From contig JAJZZH010000111.1 in assembly GCA_021797675.1 (NCBI GenBank), positions 1 through 57,159 on the forward strand: 57,159 bases of DNA. The letters are read 5' to 3'. The position numbers and the translations under genes were made by a program. Under the pieces are notes generated by a model. It made no database searches. It had not been told where the DNA came from and saw only the letters and a list, made by a program, of their open reading frames with translations. Origin of the DNA: Bacillota bacterium. Lineage in GTDB: Bacteria > Bacillota > Sulfobacillia > Sulfobacillales > Sulfobacillaceae. Of the stretch, positions 50,322 through 57,159 are shown one piece after another. How positions within the stretch are numbered: the first letter of the stretch is position 1; every line of letters begins with the position of its first letter.

Positions 50322-51622
50322 TGGCACTGTCTTCCCAAACGCTTACGGTTACCCCGGAGAACGTGGCAAACCATCTTCGGGACCAGTTTGCCTCGGATCC
50401 CGAATGGCTGCTGGCACGCCGCAGGGAGGCCATGGCGGCATATTTTGCCCTGCCCGTCCCCACCCGGGAGCGCACCGCCTTCAATGCCGATCGTTCCGGG
50501 GCTATCACGGGCTTTGAAAGCGCTCCGGTGCCCGCTGACCTTCCCCTGCCCGTCCCGGAAACCCGGGGCGGGGTATTGAGCATGGCCCACGACCGGGTCC
50601 TCGTCACGCGCCAGCCAGCTGCGCTGGCGCGGGAAGGCGTCATCCTCACCGATCTTCGGTCTGCGTGCCGCATGCAGCCAGAACTCGTCGCGCCGCACCT
50701 GGGCTCGGTGATCGATGCCGCCCACGACAAATCTCAGGCGCTGAATGCTGGTTGGTGGCACAACGGGGGGTTTCTCTATGTTCCTGCGGGAGTGCGCGTG
50801 GCCGATCCCGTCATCTGGTTGCATTACCACTTGCCGGACCAGCCGGGATTTTTCCCGCGCTCCCTGATTGTCCTGGAAGAAGACAGCGAGGTCGTCCTCA
50901 TTGATTATTACAGCGAAGGGGAGAACGGATCCGCTCCGGTTTCCCGCACGCTGGCCGCGATGACGGTGGAAGTGAAGCTCGGCTCGGGCGCCCGTCTGCA
51001 CTATGGCTCGATCGAGCAGCTGTCGGAGACCACCGATGCCTTTGTGCACCGCTCCGCGCTCGCCGGTGCCCATTCGGCCATCTTTTGGAACGTGGGAGTG
51101 TTTGGCGCTGGCGTAGAAATTTCCCGACAATCCACGCGACTCGTTGAACCAGGCGCTGAGAACCATAGTGTCAGCGTGTTCTTCGGATCAGGACGCCAAC
51201 ACCACGACATCGACGTGGTGAGTATCCATGATGCCCCCCACACCGTCAGTACGATGGTCGGCAAAGGGGTGATGAAGGGGCGTGCTCAGAGCGTGTTCAC
51301 GGGTATCACCGAGATCCGGCGCGGGGCACGGGGCAGTAATGCCCGCCAGCGTGAACAAACCTTGATGTTGTCTGACGACGCTCGGGCCGATGCGATCCCT
51401 TCGCTGCTGATTGACGAAAACGACGTTTTTGCCGCACATTCGGCCAGCGCTGGACCGATCGACCAGGCTGCCCTGTTCTACCTCATGGCACGCGGACTGA
51501 GTGAAGAGGCGGCCGTTCGGATGATCGTGCAGGGGTTTTTGGCTCCCGTAATCGATAATATTTCCATCGATGACTTGCGCCAGCAAGTATGGGTTGCGGT
51601 AGAACGGAAGGTGAGCGAATGA
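50318..51622 (+). CDS. sufD: Fe-S cluster assembly protein SufD
   Basis: A 434-residue SufB/SufD-family protein with the right-handed beta-helix core. 'NGGFLYVPAGVRVADPVIWL', 'IVLEEDSEVVLIDYYS' and 'LMLSDDARADAIPSLLIDEN' are typical, as is the C-terminal helix 'ARGLSEEAAVRMIVQGFLAP'. It lacks the cysteine and glutamate features of SufB and is placed directly after sufC, so SufD is the better call. Its stop overlaps sufS (ATGA). Confidence 0.94.
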   Translation: MMALSSQTLTVTPENVANHLRDQFASDPEWLLARRREAMAAYFALPVPTRERTAFNADRSGAITGFESAPVPADLPLPVPETRGGVLSMAHDRVLVTRQPAALAREGVILTDLRSACRMQPELVAPHLGSVIDAAHDKSQALNAGWWHNGGFLYVPAGVRVADPVIWLHYHLPDQPGFFPRSLIVLEEDSEVVLIDYYSEGENGSAPVSRTLAAMTVEVKLGSGARLHYGSIEQLSETTDAFVHRSALAGAHSAIFWNVGVFGAGVEISRQSTRLVEPGAENHSVSVFFGSGRQHHDIDVVSIHDAPHTVSTMVGKGVMKGRAQSVFTGITEIRRGARGSNARQREQTLMLSDDARADAIPSLLIDENDVFAAHSASAGPIDQAALFYLMARGLSEEAAVRMIVQGFLAPVIDNISIDDLRQQVWVAVERKVSE

Positions 51623-52842
51623 CCACGACGGTAACTCAGTATCAGGCGGATTTTCCCATTTTGGGCCGCCAAATTCATGGCCACCGACTGGTGTATTTGG
51701 ACTCGGCGGCCACCTCGCAGAAACCCAGAGCCGTGCTGGATGCCGAATTCGAGTACTATCGGCATTCGAACGCCAATATTCTGCGCAGCGTTCACACCTT
51801 GGCCGAAGAGTCGACTGAAGCCTATGAAGCCACGCGTCGGGAGGTTGCCCGCTTTATTGGCGCTCCGCGGCCCGAAGAGGTCATCTTCACCCGCGGCACG
51901 ACCGAGAGCCTTAACCTGGTCGCCCGAGGATGGGGCGATGCCCATCTAGAGGCCGGAGACGTGGTCGTGGTAACGCTTTTGGAACACCATTCCAACCTCA
52001 TTCCATGGCAGCAGCTCGTCCGCCGCAAGGGCGCCGAACTGCGCTATATCGAACTCAATGCCGACGGCACCTTGTCGATGGAATCGGCCGAGCGGGCAAT
52101 CGATGAGCGCACCAAGGTGGTGGCCGTGACCCAGACCTCGAATGTGTTGGGGACGATCCCCCCGATTGCGACCTTGGCCGAGCTCGCCCACCGGGTGGGC
52201 GCGATTTTGGTCGTCGACGGCGCCCAGTCGGTGCCCCATCAGCTGATAGACGTCGTCAGGTTGGGAGCCGACTTCTTGGCCTTTTCTGGCCACAAAATGT
52301 ACGGACCGACCGGCGTCGGGGTGTTATGGGGGCGGATGAACCATCTGGAAAGCATGGACCCCGTGCTCTACGGGGGTGAAATGATAGGCCTGGTGGAACG
52401 CGACCACGCAACCTGGGCGGACATTCCTCAGCGTTTCGAGGGCGGAACACCCAACATCGCGGGGGTGGTGGGTCTTCGCTCCGCGATCCACTATTTGGAG
52501 CAGGTGGGGCTGACCACTGTGGAAACCCATGAACGGGCGTTGGCCGAGATGGCGTACCACCGGCTCCAGAATATGCCCGGCGTGACCGTCTACGGCCCTT
52601 CCCGCGACCGAGGCGCGCTGGTCGCCTTTAACGTAGACGGTATCCATCCGCACGACTTGGCGCAGGCGCTCGACGCGGAAGGCGTTGCGATCCGGGCAGG
52701 ACATCACTGTGCCCAGCCGCTGATGCAGTGGCTGGGGGTGACGGCCACCGCGCGGGCCAGTTTCGGGCTTTACAATGACGAAAACGACGTCGAGGCCCTG
52801 GAAACCGCCATCCATCGTGCGCAGAGGTATTTTCAGCGATGA
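51619..52842 (+). CDS. sufS: Cysteine desulfurase SufS
   Basis: A 407-residue group II NifS enzyme. The PLP lysine is in 'LAFSGHKMYGPTGVGVLWGR' and the sulfur-accepting cysteine in 'IRAGHHCAQPLMQWLGV'. It takes sulfur from cysteine and passes it to SufU. The ATG at 51619 overlaps the sufD stop by 4 bases; an upstream frame from 51589 is inside sufD. The 3' end overlaps sufU by 4 bases. Four tightly coupled genes fit one complex. Confidence 0.96.
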   Translation: MTTTVTQYQADFPILGRQIHGHRLVYLDSAATSQKPRAVLDAEFEYYRHSNANILRSVHTLAEESTEAYEATRREVARFIGAPRPEEVIFTRGTTESLNLVARGWGDAHLEAGDVVVVTLLEHHSNLIPWQQLVRRKGAELRYIELNADGTLSMESAERAIDERTKVVAVTQTSNVLGTIPPIATLAELAHRVGAILVVDGAQSVPHQLIDVVRLGADFLAFSGHKMYGPTGVGVLWGRMNHLESMDPVLYGGEMIGLVERDHATWADIPQRFEGGTPNIAGVVGLRSAIHYLEQVGLTTVETHERALAEMAYHRLQNMPGVTVYGPSRDRGALVAFNVDGIHPHDLAQALDAEGVAIRAGHHCAQPLMQWLGVTATARASFGLYNDENDVEALETAIHRAQRYFQR

Positions 52843-53273
52843 ATCTCGACGACATGTACCGCGAAACGATTTTGGACCATAACCAGATGCCCCGCAACAA
52901 GGGAACGTTGGCTCGCCCCACGCATACCGTTGGGCTGTTGAATCCAACCTGCGGCGACAGCATTCGGATCGATGTATTGATTGAGGACGGGAAAGTCGCC
53001 GATATTCGGTTCGACGGGCAGGGGTGCGCGATTAGCATGGCGTCGGCCTCGATGCTGACTCAAGCCGTCAAAGGTCGCACAGTGGACGAGGCGCTAAACC
53101 TCGCCCGGGATTTCAAGCAATTTTTGCTGGGCCAAGATCCGAACCGCGACCTGGGGGAATTAGCCGCCCTCGAAGGGGTTTCTCACTTTCCAAGCCGCGT
53201 GAAGTGCGCAACGCTCGCGCACAACGCGTTGCAAAAGGCGCTCAGCGAAGGCGGAGGAGAGCCGCCAAGGTAG
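52839..53273 (+). CDS. sufU: Fe-S cluster assembly sulfurtransferase SufU
   Basis: A 144-residue IscU-like zinc protein. The three conserved cysteines are in 'LNPTCGDSIRIDVLI', 'FDGQGCAISMASASML' and 'RVKCATLAHNALQKAL'. SufU takes persulfide sulfur from SufS; in Gram-positives it is a zinc-dependent sulfurtransferase rather than a scaffold. The insertion between the second and third cysteines fits SufU and not IscU. It ends 57 nt before sufB. Confidence 0.95.
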   Translation: MNLDDMYRETILDHNQMPRNKGTLARPTHTVGLLNPTCGDSIRIDVLIEDGKVADIRFDGQGCAISMASASMLTQAVKGRTVDEALNLARDFKQFLLGQDPNRDLGELAALEGVSHFPSRVKCATLAHNALQKALSEGGGEPPR

Positions 53274-53330
53274 CTCTCTTCTACGACAGCGGGCGGGGTA
53301 AACCGGCCCATCCGATGTGAAGGAGGTATT

Positions 53331-54737
53331 GTGCTGATGGCAGTCAACAATCCGATGGTGACGGACGACTATGCGTATGGATTTAACGACGGTGATGTGG
53401 GCGTCCTGAAATTCGGCCAAGGGCTCACACGGCAGACGGTTGAGGATATTTCACGGATTAAGCAGGAGCCGAAGTGGATGCTCGACTTTCGGCTGCACGC
53501 CCTCGACGTATTTGCGAAGAAACCGATGCCGCGCTGGGGAGCGGATCTAAGCGGACTCGATTTCAACAAAATCGTGTACTACGTCAAGCCTTCGGAAAAT
53601 CAGGGCCGTACCTGGGACGAGGTGCCGCAAACCATCAAGGACACCTTTGAACGACTGGGCATTCCTGAGGCTGAACGGAAGTTCCTAGCCGGAGTTTCGG
53701 CCCAATACGAGTCAGAGGTCGTCTACCACAGCCTCCACCAAGATTTGACGGAAAAGGGCATTATCTTTCTGGACACCGATTCTGCGGTGCGCGAATACCC
53801 GGAACTGGTGCGAGAGTATTTCGGCACCATCATCCCCCCTGAAGACAACAAATTTGCCGCCCTGAATTCGGCGGTATGGTCGGGCGGGTCTTTTGTGTAC
53901 ATTCCCCCGGGAGTCACCAGTCCGATTCCGCTGCAAGCCTATTTCCGGATTAACTCCGAGAATATGGGCCAATTCGAACGCACGTTGATCATCGCTGACG
54001 AGAATTCCTTCGGCCATTACGTCGAGGGTTGCACCGCGCCCACCTACAACAGTGAATCCCTGCACTCGGCCGTGGTAGAAATCATCGTCAAGGCGGGAGC
54101 TCGCATGCGTTATACGACGGTGCAGAATTGGGCCTCCAATGTATACAATTTGGTGACCAAACGCGCCGTTGCGTACCGGGACGCGACGATGGAGTGGGTC
54201 GACGGCAATATCGGGTCCAAGAAGACGATGAAATATCCGTCCGTTTACCTGTTGGAAGAGGGAGCGCGGGGGATGGTGCTGTCCATAGCGGTAGCTGGAC
54301 GCGGCCAGCACCAGGACACCGGAGCCAAAATGATTCACGCAGCGCCCCACACGACCTCAACCATCGTATCCAAGTCCATCAGCCAGCACGGCGGCAAGAC
54401 GACCTATCGCGGGCTGATCCACCTGGCGCCCAATGCCGAAGGATCCAAGTCCAACGTCAAGTGCGATACCTTGATCTTGGACGACGAGTCCGCTTCGGAC
54501 ACCGTTCCCCACAACGAAGTCGAGACGGCACAGGCCATCATGGAACATGAGGCAACCGTGACCAAAGTCAGCGAAGAGCAACTCTTCTATCTCACGTCTC
54601 GCGGGCTGAACGAAGAGGAGGCAACGCGCTTGATCGTTATGGGATTCATCGAACCCTTTACGCGCGAGTTGCCGATGGAATTTGCCGTCGAGATGAATCG
54701 CTTGATTAAGTTCGAGATGGAAGGGGCGATTGGCTAA
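53331..54737 (+). CDS. sufB: Fe-S cluster assembly protein SufB
   Basis: A 468-residue scaffold. '[19 protein letters not shown]', '[20 protein letters not shown]', '[20 protein letters not shown]' (with the conserved Cys) and '[20 protein letters not shown]' are diagnostic. It binds SufC and SufD to build the cluster. AAGGAGG lies 4 nt before a GTG (53331) and 10 nt before an ATG (53337); either may be used. It is separated from sufU by its own ribosome site and a 57-nt gap. Confidence 0.96.
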   Translation: MLMAVNNPMVTDDYAYGFNDGDVGVLKFGQGLTRQTVEDISRIKQEPKWMLDFRLHALDVFAKKPMPRWGADLSGLDFNKIVYYVKPSENQGRTWDEVPQTIKDTFERLGIPEAERKFLAGVSAQYESEVVYHSLHQDLTEKGIIFLDTDSAVREYPELVREYFGTIIPPEDNKFAALNSAVWSGGSFVYIPPGVTSPIPLQAYFRINSENMGQFERTLIIADENSFGHYVEGCTAPTYNSESLHSAVVEIIVKAGARMRYTTVQNWASNVYNLVTKRAVAYRDATMEWVDGNIGSKKTMKYPSVYLLEEGARGMVLSIAVAGRGQHQDTGAKMIHAAPHTTSTIVSKSISQHGGKTTYRGLIHLAPNAEGSKSNVKCDTLILDDESASDTVPHNEVETAQAIMEHEATVTKVSEEQLFYLTSRGLNEEEATRLIVMGFIEPFTRELPMEFAVEMNRLIKFEMEGAIG

Positions 54738-54740
54738 ATC

Positions 54741-55058
54741 GTGGCCAAATGGGTGTTGGCGACCACTTTGGATCGCCTAGTTGAGGGGATGCCCCGCTTG
54801 GTGCGGGTTGGCGGCGATGACATTGCGGTGTTTCGCGTGGGTGATGAAGTGCACGCCATCGACGACCTCTGCTCGCACGCTGAGGCATCGCTTAGCGAAG
54901 GAGAACAACGAGGCTATACGATTACCTGCCCACAGCACGGGGGTAAATTTGATATTCGCACCGGCCGGGCGACCCGTTTCCCCGCCGTCTCTCCAGTGCG
55001 ATCCTACCCGGTTCGGGTAGAGGGCAACGACGTGTTGATTGACACCGGAGCCTCGTAA
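54741..55058 (+). CDS. Rieske-type [2Fe-2S] ferredoxin
   Basis: A small soluble Rieske protein of 105 residues. The cluster ligands are Cys44/His46 in 'IDDLCSHAEASLSEG' and Cys63/His66 in 'ITCPQHGGKFDIRTG'. The N-terminus resembles NirD/BphF-type ferredoxins. It starts with GTG 3 nt after sufB and ends the suf operon, so it is probably a client of, or electron donor to, the Suf system; the partner oxygenase or reductase is unknown. Confidence 0.9.
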   Translation: MAKWVLATTLDRLVEGMPRLVRVGGDDIAVFRVGDEVHAIDDLCSHAEASLSEGEQRGYTITCPQHGGKFDIRTGRATRFPAVSPVRSYPVRVEGNDVLIDTGAS

Positions 55059-55071
55059 CCACGAAAGACGC

Positions 55072-55096
55072 GCGCCCGTACCCACGGGCGCTTCGT
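55072..55096 (+). terminator. Terminator of the suf operon
   Basis: A GCGCCCGT / ACGGGCGC 8-bp stem with a 4-nt loop lies 14 nt after the Rieske stop and is followed by TTCGTTTGCT. ACGAA upstream can extend the stem with TTCGT. It marks the end of the collinear housekeeping part. Confidence 0.75.
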
Positions 55097-55244
55097 TTGC
55101 TCTCGTGCCAACGGGAATCAGCCCTCCGGTACGATCATCGAACCTTGGGCGGCTGTGCCACCGTCCGGTGGATCGGGGAGTCGTGGATAAGCATCCGAGT
55201 CCTGACTCATGACACACCCGCGCATTGCATCATTTAGAAATTGA
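55097..55244. other. Unassigned stretch left of the TnpB remnant
   Basis: No trusted gene. It contains a 6-bp inverted repeat (CCACCG/CGGTGG around 55157-55172). A minus-strand frame (55118-55303) is open but has no recognisable family. Confidence 0.4.
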
Positions 55245-55484
55245 GCGTTTGCGGTTAGACTCTCGCCAAACACTCGCCAGCATGGCCGTTTAATCGAACC
55301 CATACGTCTTGAATCGGGCGTACAGGACGAAAAGCAAACACCTCAGCGGAAGGTGTTGTCCATGAAAGTCGTTTTGAGCCGTCTCCGTGGCGGAAATGTT
55401 GTAGCATCCATGAAACGCGGATGCGAGAGTTCGGCAGAAGGATGGACAACAAAGAGTCCCGGGATTTTACCCGTGGGAGATTCA
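55245..55484 (+). mobile_element. IS200/IS605-type TnpB 3' remnant with omegaRNA-like structure
   Basis: After a stop at 55242-55244, a frame reads like the proline- and arginine-rich tail that follows the zinc finger of some TnpB proteins ('RLIEPIRLESGVQDEKQTP'). The same DNA folds into three hairpins: 55337-55357 (7-bp), 55404-55424 (6-bp) and 55457-55478 (TCCCGGG with CCC-GT-GGGA), the last resembling the right end of IS605-family elements. The nuclease domains are absent, so only the 3' scar is left. The call rests on pattern memory. Confidence 0.4.
55337..55484 (+). ncRNA. Candidate omegaRNA-like structured segment
   Basis: Three consecutive hairpins with GC-rich stems overlap the end of the TnpB-like tail, where omegaRNAs of TnpB systems are normally encoded. 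The right-end hairpin ends near 55484. No left end or intact TnpB is nearby, so any activity would need another nuclease. Transcription is not shown. Confidence 0.3.
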
Positions 55485-55661
55485 GCCCGGGGTGCATGTA
55501 AAGACCAACGCCACAAAGACCTCGAATCGTTAACGATTCGCATTACCGCGGAGGACATGGATCAGTTGAAACATCTCGCCGAGGAGTATGGAGTCGGACA
55601 TACCACGATCGCACAGATCCATCGAGAACTCAACGATCTGCGTCCTCTCGCCAATCATTGA
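55353..55661 (+). pseudogene. RHH (CopG-like) antitoxin fragment fused to TnpB tail
   Basis: From about 55515 the same frame changes to a ribbon-helix-helix domain: 'KDLESLTIRITAEDMDQL' then 'AEEYGVGHTTIAQ', typical of CopG/BrnA-type antitoxins. The part before it (ILPVGDSARGACK) comes from the TnpB scar, so the original 5' end of the antitoxin gene seems to have been replaced. The composite has 102 codons from an upstream start, or fewer from an inner ATG (55557). Its C-terminus 'IHRELNDLRPLANH' is short. Partner toxin: the PIN remnant at 56236. Confidence 0.5.
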
Positions 55662-55755
55662 CCTGCAGAGGATAGGCCCTCGTGGACTGGTGAAGTCTGG
55701 CCCACGGCCCAACCGACGACCATTCACCGCGAAAATTTGGCGCCGAATGTGGGTT

Positions 55756-56145
55756 TTAACGGATATTGGTTTCGTCAATGAATTCCAACTGCTTGGATAG
55801 CGTCTTCCTAACGGGGCAGTTCGTCACCTTCTTTAATACCGCCCGTTTGCTCTCCTCATCAAGCTGACCTTCGATATCAATTTGATATTTGAAAATACTC
55901 TTCGCCGGGTCACTTCTATCCAATTCAACGTGAACCGTGACCGTCTCATACGCTAGATTCATAGAGTTGAGCACCATTCTCGTTGTGATATTCAAACACG
56001 AAGCGAAGCCAGCTTCAATAAGGTCATGTGGTCTGAAATACTTCCCACTCCCTCCGTTACTTTCGGTAGTGTCCGAATAAATTTGGTCCATGCGATTAGA
56101 CACTCTTGTAACATATGCGTCTGTGTTGCCTGTTGAAACAATCAA
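55756..56145 (-). CDS. OsmC/Ohr-family protein
   Basis: A 129-residue OsmC-fold protein. The two redox cysteines are Cys50 in 'FRPHDLIEAGFASCLNIT' and Cys110 in 'KKVTNCPVRKTLS'. OsmC proteins reduce peroxides, often organic ones. TTG start (56143-56145) with a GGAGGGG site 7 nt upstream. Base composition is clearly more AT-rich than the surrounding genes, which suggests recent transfer. It lies between two fragments of a toxin-antitoxin region on the other strand. Confidence 0.85.
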   Translation of the reverse strand: MIVSTGNTDAYVTRVSNRMDQIYSDTTESNGGSGKYFRPHDLIEAGFASCLNITTRMVLNSMNLAYETVTVHVELDRSDPAKSIFKYQIDIEGQLDEESKRAVLKKVTNCPVRKTLSKQLEFIDETNIR

Positions 56146-56235
56146 TTGGTTTCCCCTCCGCTTTAGGTCGATTTACGTTATTGTTACGCCGTGGGTAATA
56201 CGTTGGCAAATACCAAATTACTATCCTGGATATAG

Positions 56236-56559
56236 AGTCAATCTATTTGCCATGCGGACGGTCATACCATTCCTGCACTTTCCTGCCCGATAGTCCCCGA
56301 GCTCATCCCGCCACGTTTCTATGAGCGCGCCGAGTCCATCGCTCGACGGAGGATTCCGCGGGACCCGGACTGGCCAACAATAGCCTTGGCAATCGTTTTG
56401 AATGCGGGGATTCTGGCGGGTGATCAGGATTTAAAGGTTGCAGTTGCAGTTGCCCGCCATGGACCGTTGAAACCCTACTTCAGGCAATTAAGAGTGACTC
56501 TCGAGGGTACCCTAGAAGTGTACCGGCGTATCCCGGAAACATTGGGGCGGCCCAGGTAA
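56236..56559 (+). pseudogene. PIN-domain toxin remnant (5' truncated)
   Basis: An open frame of 107 codons after a stop at 56233-56235, with no start codon. The middle reads 'RRRIPRDPDWPTIALAIVLN' and 'GILAGDQDLKVAV', matching the C-terminal half of PIN-domain proteins (RDPDDWPxxALAL ... WTxDxDF). One residue is missing in the DPDDWP motif and the strand after it is unlike the family. The N-terminal Asp of the active site is lost. It was probably the toxin partner of the RHH fragment at 55515. Confidence 0.55.
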
Positions 56560-56794
56560 GTGGTATCAGGGGCTTTCGGCGGCTGGCTTTTGTCCACCGC
56601 TGCCGCACCTCTGGCGCTCTCCCCAAGCAGCCGTCTGCACCGTCTCCCTCAACCGCGAGGCCGACATCTGCGTGTATGACCACGTCGATGCCGAGGTCCG
56701 CGGGGTACATCGGCTCGGCGCTCTTTGCGGGGGCGGGTCAGACGATAGCCACTCTCATGGATTTGACCCGGGAATGCACACGGCCTCCGCCTAG

Positions 56795-56983
56795 AACTGG
56801 TCGTCAAACGGCGGACGGTCAGAAGCAACGATTGCAGTAGTGGTCAACCCATCCAAGCGGCCCGAATCCGTCTTAGACCCAGCCCTCGTGGCCCGCCGCC
56901 GCATTGACCGCTGGTTCCCGGACACTCACACCAGCAGAATCATCCCTGATTTGCATGCGATCCTCGGCCCTTCCTCCTGGTGA
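56795..56983 (+). pseudogene. Diacylglycerol kinase-like N-terminal fragment
   Basis: An open frame without a good start reads 'ATIAVVVNPSKRPESV', 'ALVARRRIDRWFPDTHTS', then stops. The 'IAVVVNPSK' strand and following helix are the start of the diacylglycerol kinase / YegS catalytic domain. The nucleotide loop (GGDGT) that should follow is absent, so this is a broken fragment. It ends 176 nt before the window edge. Confidence 0.4.
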
Positions 56984-57042
56984 CGCCCTTTTGTTCTGCC
57001 GAGGGTCCAGACAGTGAGTCGCGGCGGCTTTCGCGCCTTCTG

Positions 57043-57117
57043 TCAAACGTCATTTAATTTTACCGGGGTTGCGTCAAAGAATTGCCCCACCTGAGAATCT
57101 TCAGCTAGGTCCATCAT
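57043..57117 (-). other. Short leaderless-like ORF near right edge
   Basis: A 24-codon minus-strand frame (starting MMDLAEDSQVGQFF) begins inside the -10 box of a good promoter (57113-57140). It may be a truncated gene or a chance frame; no family recognised. Confidence 0.25.
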
Positions 57118-57140
57118 AGAAGGTTGGTTCCGATTGTCAA
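57113..57140 (-). promoter_or_regulatory. Sigma-A-like promoter near right edge
   Basis: On the minus strand TTGACA (57135-57140) and TATGAT (57113-57118) are separated by 16 nt, close to the consensus. It reads leftwards towards the gene fragments. It could be the outward promoter of an insertion sequence lying beyond the window. Confidence 0.55.
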
Positions 57141-57159
57141 GAGAATTTTTTAGGCCTTT

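Noticed and set aside
1-55484. A single IS607/TnpB element linking the left-edge recombinase and the right-hand TnpB scar
   Set aside because: They are 55 kb apart with a conserved chromosomal core between them; they are independent insertions.
1-57159. CRISPR arrays, tRNA and rRNA genes
   Set aside because: No regularly spaced repeats, cloverleaf or rRNA segments were seen in any gap.

Overview
This window looks like the chromosome of a GC-rich, endospore-forming Firmicute of the Sulfobacillus / Thermaerobacter / Symbiobacterium type. It carries spo0A, spoIVB, sigF with spoIIAA/AB, spoVA, spoIIM and the whole spoIIIA operon. The gene order closely follows the Bacillus subtilis spo0A-recN-ahrC-dxs-nusB-accC-spoIIIA-efp region and the nudF-spoIIM-xerD-dacF-spoIIA region. 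The genus is an inference; no rRNA is present. No tRNA, rRNA or CRISPR array was found.

Layout. 1-55: truncated start of an IS607-like recombinase gene. 137-8078 (minus strand): spore block, in transcription order dacF, a DksA-like zinc protein, spoIIAA-spoIIAB-sigF, a dodecin, and spoVAC-spoVAD-spoVAEB-spoVAEA-spoVAF. 8173-10243 (minus): xerD and alanine dehydrogenase. 10244-11569: mostly non-coding, with one plus-strand PH-like gene, a 24-bp repeat, a possible decayed gene and a terminator hairpin. 11570-16326 (minus): spoIVB, a possible small coupled ORF, spo0A, an unknown 249-residue protein, nudF and spoIIM. 16413-29700 (minus): accC, asp23-like, nusB, a TsaD-like protein, folD, xseA, xseB, ispA, dxs, tlyA, nadK, argR, recN and an MGDG-synthase-like glycosyltransferase that overlaps recN. 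29701-30246: gap where accB would be expected. 30247-35007 (minus): spoIIIAA to spoIIIAH. 35200-35772: uncertain plus-strand ORF. 35919-49047 (minus): a very long run aroE, A24 prepilin peptidase-like, aroC, aroK, aroB, gcvT, gcvH, gcvPA, gcvPB, glyA, aroQ, papP, efp and an acidic zinc-ribbon protein, with yqeG just upstream of aroE. 49554-55058 (plus): sufCDSUB and a Rieske ferredoxin, behind a sigma-A-like promoter and an IscR-like operator. 55060-57159: accessory debris with an IS200/IS605 TnpB 3' remnant and omegaRNA-like structure, an RHH antitoxin fragment, an AT-rich OsmC gene, a PIN-domain toxin remnant and a diacylglycerol-kinase fragment.

How the genes work together. The spore genes cover initiation (Spo0A), forespore sigma control (SigF with AB and AA), engulfment and the feeding-tube channel (SpoIIM, SpoIIIA), the mother-cell signalling protease (SpoIVB) and dipicolinate uptake plus germination (SpoVA). 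They are interleaved with housekeeping genes for isoprenoid (dxs, ispA), folate and one-carbon (folD, glyA, gcv), shikimate (aro), fatty acid (accC), translation (efp, nusB, tlyA), repair (recN, xseAB) and Fe-S cluster assembly (suf).

The most interesting items are a dodecin gene followed by a perfect hairpin inside the spoIIA-spoVA run; an A24 peptidase gene overlapping aroE inside an aro operon; a small ORF possibly coupled between spoIVB and spo0A; the missing accB and the apparent CTG start of accC; the IscR-like site before suf; and a disrupted RHH/PIN toxin-antitoxin region carrying a TnpB/omegaRNA scar.
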